64,000 bases of DNA. It comes from Girardinichthys multiradiatus. Its lineage: Eukaryota > Chordata > Actinopteri > Cyprinodontiformes > Goodeidae. The notes beneath the pieces are model-generated. The model was given only the letters and a program-made list of their open reading frames with translations. It did not search any database and was not told the DNA's origin. This document shows, one piece after another, positions 1 to 12,760 of the stretch. The DNA lies in contig NC_061818.1 in the NCBI RefSeq assembly GCF_021462225.1, positions 18,373,462 to 18,437,461 on the forward strand, given 5' to 3'. The position numbers and the translations under genes were made by a program. Numbering within the stretch: position 1 is the first letter of the stretch; every line of letters starts with the position of its first letter.

Positions 1-952
1 CAAAAGACTGTGATCCTGAAGAATGAAGGGGGGGAGGATGCAATAAAGCCATTGACTGGCCAAATACTGACAACAATGGAGTGATTGTTGCTACTCAAGT
101 ATTACTGCATGGTTGTGGGTTGAGTTAGTTATTGTTTTTCCCGTTACAAGCATGAAAATACTCTTGCATCATTAAAGTGAAAAAAAAATTGTTTAAATAA
201 GTAAACCATGACGTAAATAAGTTTCCTGTAGCTGGTGTGCAGGGATTCACCAGTAGCTGTGTTTGTTTTGGGGGAAGGGGTAATACCGCAAAAGGGGAAA
301 AACGAGGAATGCAGGAGGGGGGGTGTATGGCTGTGTGAGGCCCCAACTGAGCGCTTATTCTTCCGGCTGAAACCGGAGCACCGTCTATACACAGATCTGG
401 ATGAGTCTGGTCATGCCTGTGAAAGTGCGAGCGTCATACACATTACACACAAATACACAGACTGGTTTCTCTCATCAACTCATGATGTGTAAAGGAGGCA
501 CTGCTCAATATATTTACATTATAAATCTCAGACACCTATAGGAAATGTGACCTAATTATTTTATCTTCCACTAATGAATTACAAGGAGTATACTTATTTG
601 TTTTGAACATGTCTCCTTTAGGATAACCAGGTACTTTCTATTAGGATTTGTTCAAATCATTAAAAACTGGGCACAGTCCAGAACACTTAGCTGGTATATC
701 GCCCAGCTAGAAATTATAAAAAGGCTATGTGGGAACAGCAGGACAAGGTCAGAGCGATCTGAATCCATCATTAAACACAATGTAAATGTACAATAGTAAT
801 GTTATAACTACTAGCGTTAACCATCTGGTCGATACACAGTCTGGACTACATCACATTCTACTGATTCATTGAATGTATTAATTATTAAAGACGGCATTTT
901 GCATCTCAGCAAGCAAGCAACAAGTCACGTGGTAAAAGTTGGCACCCGCTCA

Positions 953-987
953 GATATATATATATATACACAAACACACACATATAT
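953..987. repeat. TA/CA microsatellite
   Basis: This is an alternating run of TA then CA dinucleotides with a few interruptions. It is simple low-complexity sequence. Confidence 0.8.
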
Positions 988-1448
988 CTAACAGGATCCC
1001 CCAATTCTTTGTCGGGTGACACAAATGATGCACAGCCACTTCCAGCATTTGGCCCGTCTCTTTTCAGACGTGGAAAGAAGAAGAGCGACTAAATGACAGT
1101 GATGAATGTGTGCAGTACCTTGCTATATTACTGAAGTAAATTTTATAATCTTGTTTCTACCCCAGCTTCTTGTTCATACCTGTCAGCTCCTTTAAAACAT
1201 TAGTACTTCTAGAATGGAAACATTAAATCACAGTTCAAATAAATTCCATAATTTTGGAAAAGGTTTATTTAGTTAAAGAAATAATCTGACTAATTTGAGC
1301 AACGAAATTATAAGAAAAAACAAAAATCTCACTTGGCTCTCCTCAGATACCTAAGAGTTCAAATTTGTGATAAAGCTAGTAGGTCTCCATGTCTCAATTA
1401 TAATAAAAACATGTTGATAGAATGAATTAAATTTGAATGTAAACTCTC

Positions 1449-1612
1449 TACATGGAGTTTTGAATGTTCTCCCTATGCATGTACAGGTTCTCTCTGGATA
1501 CTCCGGCTTTCTCCCATAATCCCGAAAACATGAATGAAGGTTAATTGGTCTCTCTAAACTGCCAATGTGTATGAATGTGTGCGTGCATGGTTGTTTGTCC
1601 TGTGTGTCTCTG
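1449..1612 (+). mobile_element. SINE fragment, decayed
   Basis: The stretch from ctacatggagttttgaatgt to tggttgtttgtcctgtgtgt follows the body of the tRNA-derived SINE at 32096-32462 with many point changes: catggagttt, atgttctccc, actccggctt, gttaattggtc, gtatgaatg. The tRNA-like head and the 3' tail are missing. Confidence 0.65.
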
Positions 1613-4141
1613 GCACAGTTCATTTCTGGCACGTCATAATCTGGATTATTGGGAATATTTGAAGTGATTATTATAATTCTGACCTTCAAATTTACATGAA
1701 CATAGACCTCTCTGTGTTCATCTTGAATGTAACATACACTGACAACAGCTGTCACTGTCAATCAGATTTCAGTAATTTCAGTGAAGAACTAAGTATGCAT
1801 AAACTCACATTAACACAAAACAATACTGAGTAAAAAACGACTGTGGAAAATAAGACAAAGGCGTGTGCATTCTCTCTGGATTTTATTCTTTAGGAAGAGA
1901 TCTGTTTGGAATTACAAAATGCACTGGTAGAAATAGCGGTGAGACTGGCCGAGAGTGAGAGAGGTTAGAGTGTGAGAGAGACTAGAGCTAGAGAGGAAGG
2001 AAAAAAAGAGGATGTGAGTGAAGGATCAAAGGTCCAACAGCCAGTTAGAACGAGAACATTAACAGATTTGGCTAGCTCCTGCACCACCTGATCCACACAC
2101 AAGTAGAAATACACCATTTTCTGAACTTTTATTTTCTCTCTGTTTTTCATTAAAAACAGTTCTTTTATGCGGTGTCCTGAACTTGGATGTGTTGTGTCTC
2201 AACCCCATGTAAATGAAGAAAAGAAACAAGACTTTGACTCTTACCCAGTCTCTTCAACGTTTTAATTTTTTAAAATATTTTTTCCTTTTTTTGTTTTCAA
2301 AAATAGAAGAAAAAAAGAAACATTGTTTTGTTTTTTGTTTTTTAAAAAAAAAAAAACATCTATCTATTTATACATCTTTTTTTCTTATTTCTCTGAATTA
2401 ATTAATGTGCTTTTTCTTTTCTGTCCTGAAGATGACTTTTAACCCACGGTGTGGCATGCACATAGCACATGCATTTCTGGAACTAGATTTTTTTCTTTTT
2501 TAAAATATTTTATACTTAAAAACAAACAAACAAAAATACTTTTTTCTCCCCGTTACGACTTTACATTGCTTTTTGAAGAACTCGTGTGGTAAATCAGCGT
2601 GTTAGTGGATTTTGCTGCAGCATATACACAAAGATGGGAAAGTGAATGCTCAGGCTTTGCACATCTCATTCAGAGGTTTGACTGACAGCACACACGCTCA
2701 CAAACGCAGATAATTGCAAACTGTCACAATGATATGACAGACATGTTCAAAACTTGAAAAGGATTTCTGCAGACAAAATATAGAAAACAAAAGCAAGCAC
2801 AAGAAAAAAGGTCAGTTATCAGAAACACATTCAACCCTGTACTTACATACGAGCAAAAAGCCCACTTCCACACATCACAACCAGGAGCTACATACCTAGT
2901 TGCTTTCTGATTTAGTTTTTTTTCAGTGTAGTACTTGTTCGTGACATCCCACTAAGGCTGGAAAGACACTAATAGGCAGTTTTTACTTTTCATTTCTGTT
3001 TGTTTTTGATGCATTCTCTGGTCAATGTATGATAGGCCTCCAGGTTAAAGATGTTGGTCAACTTAAAAACAATAAACGCGAAAACAACAGTGCTGGGGCT
3101 GACAGTGGTGTGTGTTGATGACCGGGTTTGGTTTGAGGCACACAGAGAAACACACTGACAATGAATCATAAGCCACACGGGAGCAAAAAACTCAGAATCC
3201 AGGTGATTTCCAGGAAAACAGCAAAAGCCCAGATGTCATTTCTCCAACCCTTCTGAACTTTGCTACGATGCAGTTCGTTCACCTGCTGACAAGGTGAACA
3301 CTGATGAGGTGGCCTGTAAGTGAAAGAAAATGCTACAAGCACAACGCTCAAAAGTAATTGAGTTTTACTATCACATGGCACCCCCTGGAGGTCACCAGTG
3401 GTGTCATAAATTTGGGTTTATCACCTGCCTGAGATAGCCAAGAGTATCTGGCTGTAGACACTGGACAACTGGCCGAGCTCTGCTGATAGGTAGAATCAGC
3501 TCCAAGTCGAAAACGTGAGCTATTTACAAGTTTTACAGAGACTGCATATACGACGGAAACTGTCTATTCTCTTTGTTTGATTCATAAGCTTTATCTACTT
3601 GATCTTACCAAAGAAGCTTTATTTTTTGATTGCTTCATAAGAATCACAAATGTGGATATTCTAAAGCTGCACTGCATTTTAGTGTGACAGCACACCCTAA
3701 AACAAGAAAGAAAGTGCGATTGTACAGTGTCGCATTTGGTTAGTTTTCATTTTAACTCTTATATTCCAACGTTGTTCAGAAATGAACCAGTAAGATTGTT
3801 TTCCTGCAATATTTTTCTGATATAAAATTGTTATCATTTCATATTCCAGCGATTCCTCTAAAACTGTTTTATTGACATCATGCCATTTAACATTTCAACT
3901 TACCTCTCGTACATTTTACAAAATTCAGTTTTTAGTATTATTACTCCAAGCTTCCATAAGTGGTTCAAAAATAACCCAAATTCATTTCCAGTGGAATTTT
4001 ATGTGAATATTTGATTCTGATCATCTGTGACTGAAGGCAATATACAATATATTTACTTGTGATAATTCGGCTATATCACAAGTGTCACCTTTAGATTTTG
4101 TTAAACATTTAAATATTATATACATTATCGGGGGGAGGTGC

Positions 4142-4996
4142 ACGTTTTTACAATACCTGCCAAACATCCTTGCCAAGCGTGGTGTGAAAATATTCTGTGT
4201 TTATGATGCACATTCCCAATGCAATAAATGGATTAGGTTAGACCGGAAATAACCAGTGGAAGAAATTCTTAAGAATCAGGTAGAAAACTTTGTCCAGCAG
4301 CTACGCACTCTTCACAAGTGTGCCTCTTACACAGCATCTCTTGGATAAGGGTCTATGAGGAAGGCATCCAAATCCAGGGAAGTTCACAGTACACAGAATT
4401 CAGATTTAATGGCAGCCTCACCATGGTCAGCTACGTCAGGAAAAAAAGAAAGGACTGTTGTGCTTCTAAGCACAATACATTGCTGCAAGTGGTGGATGAA
4501 AACAGCAGAAAAAACAAAATTCATTACATACTACAATAAGACCAAAGCAAGTGTGGACACCATGAACCAGATGGTTGGCACCTACACCTGTAAGTGTCAA
4601 ATGTAGTGGTGACCCATGGTGCTGTGTTACAATCTCCTTGACATCACCACCCTGCATACCTACACCTTTTTCACAACTCAGCACCCGGAGTTCAAGAGTG
4701 GTATCACCAATGCACGACAGCTCTTCCTCACTGAGCTCTCTAGGAACCTTGTCAAACCACACATGAGAATATAAGTGGGAAGCTGCCCCCAACTGCAAAC
4801 CCAAATCATTTAAGCAATGGTGTGGGGGGGTTCATCCAGGTGAAAGACACAAACAGGGCTAAACAAAGAGAGGAGGAATCAGATCTGCCCAACTAACAAA
4901 GACTGTAAGGTCAGCAGTCGGTGTGGGAAATGCTATGTACATGTCTGCAATGATCAGAGCCAGAAACAAGTAGTCTGCCACAACTGCATACAGTGA
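4142..4996 (+). pseudogene. piggyBac-type transposase relic
   Basis: Translating in shifting frames gives QYLPNILAKRGVKIFCVYDA, then YYNKTKASVDTMNQMVGTYT, then PMVLCYNLLDITTLHTYTFF and LFLTELSRNLVKPHM. These are the C-terminal half of a piggyBac transposase (PGBD family), including the NKTKxxVDxxDQM block with the usual aspartate changed to asparagine. It ends in a cysteine-rich zinc-binding tail, CPTNKDC, CGKCY, VCHNC, then a stop at 4994. Frameshifts and the missing N-terminal half show it is dead. No terminal repeats were identified. Confidence 0.75.
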
Positions 4997-7900
4997 GGCT
5001 ACAAGACAGAACAAGACAGACAAATAGTGTTCCACATACACCTTCATGCGCACACATACTCTTATACAAACACAGGCACAAAATGGATATTAATATTTTT
5101 CTATTGCTGTTGTGCAATTTTCTTCAAATATTCAAAATATTTTAAGAGTTTTGAAAATGTTAAAAATAATTAATTGGAAAAGAAATTATGAAGGATTCAA
5201 TCTTGGGTTAACACAATTATAATACAAAATACATCACAACATTATTTTCCATCACAAAAACACATTGATTCTAACACAGGTCATTTTTGAACCACTAATG
5301 GAAGCGTGTAGGGTCTTGTCACTTGTTAATCTTGAAACCTGAGAGAGGATGCCAATGGTTTGAAGTATTTTTGGAATTTGACCAAACCAAAATTTATTCT
5401 TGTCCCATGTTAGTATCACCATTATATACGGTTGGACAATAATACAATATTAAGGTATCCAAATATAGCGGCAGTAACGCTTTAAAGAAGTTCTGTAAAT
5501 AAAAACACCTCTAAGTCTTTCTCTTACTCCCAATAAATTCTAATGGTGCATTCAAGCTTTTATCCATATGAGTTGTTGCATCATCATGTCAGGGGTTACT
5601 GTTTACACTTGAATGGCACTAAGTGCAGTACCTCTATGAACACAAGGTGTCTCTGTTGAAGAAAAATAATATTGCTACACAACAGTAATGACAAGAGAAG
5701 AACAATGTACACTTTTCACACATGAAAGCAAACATAATAGATTTAGCATAAGGTGGCAGTTTATAATGGCAAAATCAAAAATGTGTTGCAGTGTTGCTGT
5801 CGAAGACTGAAGACAGTGCAAGCTAACCCTCCCTGGGCACTCAAAAATAAATCAACTGTCAATGTTAGCCCTGCTTTAAACAATAAAAACAAAAGCATGA
5901 CTGAGGCATAACGACAAATAGGAAGAAGCAAAAACAAGTCTGTCTACATATTAACATTTGATTTGCTCTTTTTTAACATCAAAGAGTGGTTCTTTAATTG
6001 GAAATGTTAAGCTTTCTGAAGAGGGAAAGGGAAAGAGCGGCTTGTGGAGATCAAAAAATAACGATGTAACATCGACTTAAGGGTGCTAGAAGCGCACCTT
6101 TGGTTGCTGTGTCTCCTGCTCAGACCAGATGAGCATGGTTTCTAATAAAAACAATCTTTAGATTTATTTTGTTCATTCATATTATGGCATTAATAGCCAT
6201 TTGGGAGTTTTGTAATTTATCTATTATTTTTATCTGGTGGTGTTATTTTAGTGAAAAAAACAATAGCTTGTGTCTTTAATCAAAGAAAGTAATGTTACAA
6301 ATCTATGACAAACCCTACAAATACCCTAAATTACATGCCTTTTTCATTACAAGCCTGTCTCAGCAGACACTAATACCATATTCCCCAAACATGTTTTTTT
6401 TAAGAAGGCTTAACGGTATTGAACAATTTACATAGCCCAGCCCCCCTCAACCTTTGTTTTAAATTAAGCCCACAAACAAACTCTCCCAAAGGTGGAGGCT
6501 AGCTTCTCCAGGCATTCCCAGTCCAGAGATTACGTGTCCACCTACCACTGGAACTGAATCCGCCTACCTCCAGAGCTCTGCTAGAATCTGTGTCTGTCAC
6601 CAGACTTATCTCGAGAGAGGACAACCAGAAAATGTTCTCCCACGGTATGAATGTTAGAGGTCCACCACAGGGTTGGAAAAAGGATTACCTGAGCTCCAAA
6701 TAATAAAAAGAACAAAAAACTAAACAGAACATCCATCTCATTCTCACAATCACTAATTAAATACAAGCAACTACATTAGCAGTTTATCCATTATTTCCTT
6801 CAGAGACAAAGAAAAACAAAGATGAAGAGTTTCTCTCCTTTATGTGCCTTTCTATTAGTCTCTTCCTCTCTGATAACTCTGTTTGAGCCCCAAACCCTGG
6901 AAGACTAAGATTTGAGTTACTGATTTGTCTGACTTTTCACCACCACATAAACCACATTACAAGTCATTTAAAAAAAATCAATCCATGTTAAATTTACCCT
7001 GCTACTCATTATATCATAATCACATGACCTTTGTTACAAAAAAGTTACTTTCACAAAAAATATGTGCATTTCCAGCTGTTTCAGTGGCAGGCATTTGGCA
7101 CAGAATGGGACAGTTGACGAGCAAGCAAAAGTTTCATTCCCCCCAGATAAACATAAACTAACTATCCCATTTCGCCTGTAGCCCTCTGTCATTTGATTTT
7201 TTTGTGAAAATGAAGGTACGGCAAGAGGAATGTCATTCAGAGCACAAAGAGAGAAACAGAAAGTATTTTTCAATAAAAAAGAGAGAAACCCTACAGACAA
7301 CAGGAAGGGAGGAGAAACCCCACTCTTCCCAAACAGACAGTAGATTCTCATTGTTTGTATCCTTAGTATTCTTTTGTAGCATTCATGCAGGATTCCATAA
7401 AGTGTTACAACTCTGCAAGTCTTAAAAAACGAAGCTGTGTGGGGTGCAACAGAAGATTCAAGCTTCGATGTTCTGAAGAAGAGAGGAGGAGGAAGAAGAA
7501 GCAGCTGAAGGAGTAGAAGAAGAAATACTGCAGAAAACAGTTATTTGTTTGTTTGTTGTTGCTGTAATCCGTCCTCAATGTTTTTTTCTTGGTCATGGGA
7601 TAACGTTGGCTAAAGTTTTTTTTGTCTCTGGGAGAAGTGGGTTAAATATTGCCAACACACACATCCCGTCCTCTGGCTTTTTTTTTGGGTCAGAGAGACG
7701 TTTTAACACCCCTGCAACACTTTCTAACTCTCCACCCACTTAGCCTTCTCACCGTTTACAGGCAGAGGGCTCTTTGTCAGATTTAAAAACACAGATGATA
7801 AAACTCATCAATATTCATTTGGTGGCTGGGAGAGTTGGATTTGATTATTTTTACAGCTAACTTAACAGTTAACCTTGAGAAGCTTAAAAAAAGGAAAATA

Positions 7901-8353
7901 AAAGGTTGTTTCTTTGTCTCTGACTTTAAAGTGTCTTTAATCGAGTCGCAACTCTTGACATCTTGTAAGTGGCTATAGCTCATTGCCAGAGGCATAAATT
8001 AAGACACAAAGAGTATCGTCCATCATCTGTCCTCCCTTCTTTGAAAACTGAAATCTGAGCTTGTTCTCTTTTGGCATCAAGAGATGATCAACAATGCAAG
8101 CAGAGCACAATAGTTGTTTCTACTTGTTTTTCCAGATTCTGCCTTTGCATTTTCGCAATGTCTGCTTTATGCTGATACCAATCTTTTCATCCAGTGAAGC
8201 ATCCATTTGGCACCCCAAGAAGTTCGGGTGATTAAAAATAATGACCAGACGAAAAAGAAAGGTTGTGGTTTCCCTTGGCAGTCACTGCTCTGGCTAAGAG
8301 CTTTCCATATTTTTCAGTCAATTAATAATACATCCCTCCCCAGTCCCCAGGGG

Positions 8354-9154
8354 CTAGCACCAATCGTCTTCCTCCGTCTCACCATAGGGTTCATGCAGTC
8401 CCTTGCGGGGACCCCTTGGATGTCCAGCTGGAGGAGGAACCTTGTGAGGCCCAGTGTGTGGAGGTCCATGGAGGTGTGTGGAAGGGGATGATGATCGGTA
8501 ACCATTTGGTAGACGGCGTTGGGCAGCAGGCTGAACCTGGTTCTGCACAGGCCCAGTCAGGGCTATGGTGGGAGGAATTGCATGGCAGACAGTCCTAGGT
8601 GAGGTGCGAGTGGGCTGTGGGTGGGGGTTGTTCACAGAGTGAGGCTGTGGAGGAGGAAGGGGATGGGGGTTGTGAGGCTGTGGTTGTGTGGGAGGAGGCA
8701 GTGGGTGGTTGGCCAGGGCATGGGGGTGAGGGTTTCCACCTTGCATGGGACTTGGCTCGTAGGCAGGCGGTTCATGGTGTGGATCATAGTCCTGGTACTC
8801 CTGATTGTAGAAGCAGCCATCCCCTTCCATGGAACCACCCCCTCCACCTGAGTCACCCCAGCGAAGTGGGGGATGATGACTCTGGCAGGGATTGCCATGG
8901 TGGGCTATTGGGATTCCAGCTGGGGGTGCACCCTGCCCTTGGAGAGGCTCTGGAGAAAAGTGCCGGGGGCCTGGGGCTGGGGGTCTGCACTGCGGTCCCC
9001 CAGGAGGTGTGGGCATGGACTTACGGACTACAGGGGAGTATGTGATATGGGGTCGGGGTGTGGCAGGTGTCTGAGGCAACTGTCGGCGACCTCTTCGTGG
9101 TGTACTGGTTCCCGAGGTTGATGGAACTGGACTTCCGCTGACTGAACTACTGCC
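8354..9154 (-). CDS. cacna1a: cacna1a exon 47: C-terminus with DDWC PDZ ligand
   Basis: This terminal coding exon of 266 residues plus TAG starts [20 protein letters not shown], as in mammalian CaV2.1, and ends [17 protein letters not shown]. The DDWC end binds PDZ/SH3 scaffold proteins of the active zone. In place of the mammalian polyglutamine tract after YSPVVRK there is a proline-rich region, and later a His/Pro/Gln-rich segment ([20 protein letters not shown]). The acceptor is tgtgtag|GGCAG|TAG: an alternative acceptor 5 nt in would give an immediate stop after exon 46. Confidence 0.95.
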   Translation of the reverse strand, partial: GSSSVSGSPVPSTSGTSTPRRGRRQLPQTPATPRPHITYSPVVRKSMPTPPGGPQCRPPAPGPRHFSPEPLQGQGAPPAGIPIAHHGNPCQSHHPPLRWGDSGGGGGSMEGDGCFYNQEYQDYDPHHEPPAYEPSPMQGGNPHPHALANHPLPPPTQPQPHNPHPLPPPQPHSVNNPHPQPTRTSPRTVCHAIPPTIALTGPVQNQVQPAAQRRLPNGYRSSSPSTHLHGPPHTGPHKVPPPAGHPRGPRKGLHEPYGETEEDDWC

Positions 9155-10353
9155 CTACACAAAAAGTGAAATAAAGCAAATAAAAAGAACGAACCACAAA
9201 TTCAAAGACACTACATGTAGAATAAAGCAGAAGATGATGAAGACAGAGCATAAAACAAAAAGAGGAGAGAAATAATGCCAGAAAGACAGAAGAAGCCAAA
9301 TAGAAAAGAAAGACAAGGCAAGAACAAGATTTAGCACAACAATAAGAAGAGAGCACCAATCATGATGTTTGTGGAAGAAAATGAATAAAGACATCGAACA
9401 TCAGCAGAGCAGTGGATAAACAAGAGTAAAGGAAGGGGATATAAGGGATGAGATTCCAAACAGCACCATACAAAAAGAAGCAAGATGTCATGTAGAGGAA
9501 AGAAAACAAAAGACGACAGAAGAAAAAAAAAAGTTAAATGGTTGATTTGCAGAACAGCAAACAAAGCAGAGGGTAAGTATTGAAAACAAAAACAGAAAAC
9601 GTCTTTAGTTAACTAGAGTTAACTGTGTGGTATTTATTTTGTTTATCAAGACTTAAAAGGTCATGTTTAAGGAATGAACATTTAGTGGTGGTATGTGATA
9701 AAACACTAGCAAGCTAAAAATATCACAGCTGGTCACAGCAGAAAGGTAGTCAAATATACATTTTTATTAGAGATGCATTGAGAAATTGGCTGAGAACCTG
9801 AATCAAATGATTTTCAGCTTAATTGGCCCTGACAAGTGATCTGTTGGTTTGAAACATAAATAACTTGTTTTGATCACTGAAAGCACTTACCAGGTTGCAT
9901 TAACATTACTCTTCAGTGTAGATGCTACTACTGAGTAAGTAAGATTTTTTTATAATCTATGGAAAAATCTTTTTGGGATTAAAGAAATCAAAACCTTCTT
10001 ATAAATAACCAGCTTTTTGCATGATTATAGTGGTGTATTGGCATTGTATATTTGGTAATGAACCCTAAGTTTTTGGAAGGCATTCTTGCCATCAACCTTA
10101 TTTTTAGCTCCTTCCACATATTCTTGATTAGATCTATGTGCCTAGGCCACTCCAAAGCATCAATATTAATTCCAGTCAGAAGAAATATGTTGTTAGAACT
10201 AAAAGATTATTTTAAACCAAAATCTGACATCAGTATGAGCAAACTTAACTGGTTGCTAAACTGTATTATAATGCACTAACTGAAACGCTATGTTTCAACA
10301 TAAAGCCTAAAGCATTTCACAAATCACAAACTGTGTTCAAATAATCTCTGTTT

Positions 10354-10528
10354 TGTTTTTGTTTTTTTTATAATTTATCTGACAGTAGGCAGGAAATAGG
10401 GGGAGAGAGGGAGAGACATTTGGCAAAGGTCTCCAGGTCCAGGACTTGAACCTGGGACAGCTGCTTTGAGGACTGTAGCCTCTATACATGGGTCGCGCGC
10501 TTGACCCCTGCACCACCAGCACCACACC
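10354..10528 (-). mobile_element. tRNA-derived SINE with intact 16-bp target duplication
   Basis: On the minus strand the element has an A-box-like TGGTGCAGGGG (505-515 within the 10 kb block) and a B box GGTTCAAGTCC (10442-10452), then a body ending near an A/T-rich tail. It is flanked by perfect 16-bp direct repeats, caaataatctctgttt, at 10338-10353 and 10529-10544. These duplications mark a fairly recent retroposition into intron 46. Confidence 0.85.
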
Positions 10529-11519
10529 CAAATAATCTCTGTTTAATATAGAATAATCCAGTCCAGGTTTATAACGCCTTGATAGATTCTGACTTTTAGA
10601 ACAACACAAATATTTTTAGAAAACATAGCACAATATCACTTTATTCAAGTGGTGAATCAGAGGGCAACTTTAGTGTGTTCTTATTTACTTGTGTACTATT
10701 GCTGCTAATACACTGGCAAGCAGAATTGAAATGGTATTCGCTTAGGAACCATAATTTATTAGGTATTTTTAAAAGGTGCATACATTTTTTTCTGCATTAA
10801 TATTTGTACGTTTTTAAAAAACCATACAAATATCACGATAACATGAAAAAATGTGACCATGATAACTTAACCCACTTAAATTTAAAGGAAATTTAAACAG
10901 CGGTTGTGTGACACACATTGAGAAATATGTCTCTATGAAATCTCAACAGCCTACACAAAGTGGCTGTGAATCACAACTCAGTGCCAAGTGATTCATTAAT
11001 GTTTTTTCCCTCTCAGAGTCACACATGTCAAGATCGTGGTCCCCACTAGTCTAAAATGAAACGTACTAATCCATAGTTGGCACACAGGTCAGCAGTGCTA
11101 GAATTTAGATGCTCATGCATTGCAGTAAGATGGTGATTTAAGGATAGTTCTGCTTTGCAGAGCTTGCATTCAGCTTGCAAGTAGACAATAGGGCTATCAG
11201 ACTAGGGATGCACAATATTAGGAAAATATGCAATATGCTATAATTTTAATGACTTGCAATACATAAACAGTTGAAAAGTGTTAATCTCTTTCTGCTTTGG
11301 TGTCATGGCTTACACAGACTGACCTTATCATCTTCTCACCTATTTACCTTCTAAAACCTTTTTATGCTGCATTAAAAAAGTGTCATCCCATATATTACAG
11401 GCATAGTTAGTCTAAATGCATGGTTCCCTAAATAATTAACTTAAATGATTGTGTCCAAAATGTTGGAAAAACTTGTGTGTGTTTTAGGGTTAGTGTTTTA
11501 GATCTTAATGATGATTTTT

Positions 11520-12760
11520 AACAGCATCAGTCTGTTTTTAGGAAGCAGCACAGTTTGACTACATCTGCTGCCAAAGTGTGATAAGAAGAATGATATCATT
11601 GAGTCTTTATACAATAGGAAAGAACATGCTGCACTCTTCACCAATCTGTCAAAAGCCTTTCACACAGTAGATCACAAACTTGCATTAACAAGGCTTTTGC
11701 GAATAAGTTTATCCAGTCAGGCTGTTGGCTGGTTCAGAAATTATCTGTCTGAAAGAATGTACAAGAGTGTACAAATGGGAGGATCATGCTCCTCGTGTCT
11801 CCCTATAACTAATGATGTTCCCCAGGGCTCAATTCTTGGACTTCTTTTATTCATTATTAATTTTCATGATGTCTGTCAGAATCTATCACAAGCCATGCTT
11901 CATTTTAATGCAGATGATGCTACCATTTATTTATCTTCCAATTCTCTTGTGCAATCTTTTAAATGCCTTCAATCTGTTTTTAATCAGGTTCATTTACATC
12001 TGACACTGCTCAAATTAATATTAAATGAAAATACAAACAAACAAAAAAACCTTAATCTCATTTTTTTTCAGGAGGTCAATTATACCAACAATTAAAACTG
12101 CAAATGAGAGAGAAATTGAGATGGTCAGTACTTAATATCAGCAACATTCCTTCCTCTTCTGGACTATGGTAACTTATTTGTGAGTAGTACACCTGTGCAC
12201 AATTGCAAGATTGCTCTACATCTTATCACTAGTTGTGGATATAGTGTTCACCCTTGTCATCTGTATGCACCTGCTGGTCATTCTTTCCCTTTTTGTTCAC
12301 AGACAGACACACATGCTCCTTTTTGTGTATAAATGTATATTGGGAGTACTTCCCCATAGCTGACTGCTTTTATGACTAGGCACCACGTCCTGTGTGGACT
12401 GTACTCCCAGGCTTTTCATCATATGTTTGTTCCCAGAGTTACAACAGAACTGGGCAAGATAGCATGTAAATATGCTGCCCCCTCAACCTGGAATAATTTT
12501 CAGCAAGAGTCCAAACTAACAGAGCTAATGACACTTCTGAAAGACTGTGAAGAAGAAAGCTTAATTAACTGCAATTGCCTTTAAGACACGTTTTGTTTTT
12601 CATTATTTTTTTTATTCTCTGCTTTTAAAACTATATGCATGTATTCTACTGTAAGAATCTAATTGTTGATAGTTGTAAATGGTGCTGCTTTCTTGCCAGC
12701 TCCCTCTTGAAAAAGAGATGTAAATCTCAATGAGGTTTTATCTGGATAAGGTTTATTATG
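11520..12760 (+). mobile_element. L2-type LINE relic (reverse transcriptase to 3' end)
   Basis: Translations give SKAFHTVDHKLALTRL, VGWFRNYLSERMYKSVQMGG, VPQGSILGLLLFIINFHDV and FNADDATIYLSS, which are reverse transcriptase motifs with YADD decayed to NADD. Further on comes the conserved 3' segment TELGKIACKYAAPSTWNNFQ. The end contains cttgaaaaagagatgtaaat, typical of fish L2 3' ends. The 5' part is missing, and several stops and frameshifts are present. Confidence 0.8.

Larger units (their letters stand above)
1..8353. other. downstream flank, including the likely cacna1a 3' UTR
   Basis: No further gene was recognised here. The part next to 8353 should be the 3' UTR on the minus strand. 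Candidate poly(A) signals on that strand are ATTAAA (7936-7941 on the plus strand as TTTAAT) and AATAAA (6163-6168 as TTTATT); which is used cannot be told. The rest is AT-rich sequence with a TA/CA microsatellite, a SINE fragment and a piggyBac relic, listed separately. T-rich stretches at 2260-2400 and 2480-2540 produce meaningless short reading frames. Confidence 0.4.

Noticed and set aside
2213..2401. A 62-residue frame rich in Phe and Lys
   Set aside because: It is translation of A/T homopolymer-rich intergenic DNA with no similarity to any protein I recognise.
8416..9121. Several plus-strand reading frames opposite exon 47
   Set aside because: They are antisense shadows of the GC-rich coding exon, which is clearly read on the minus strand.
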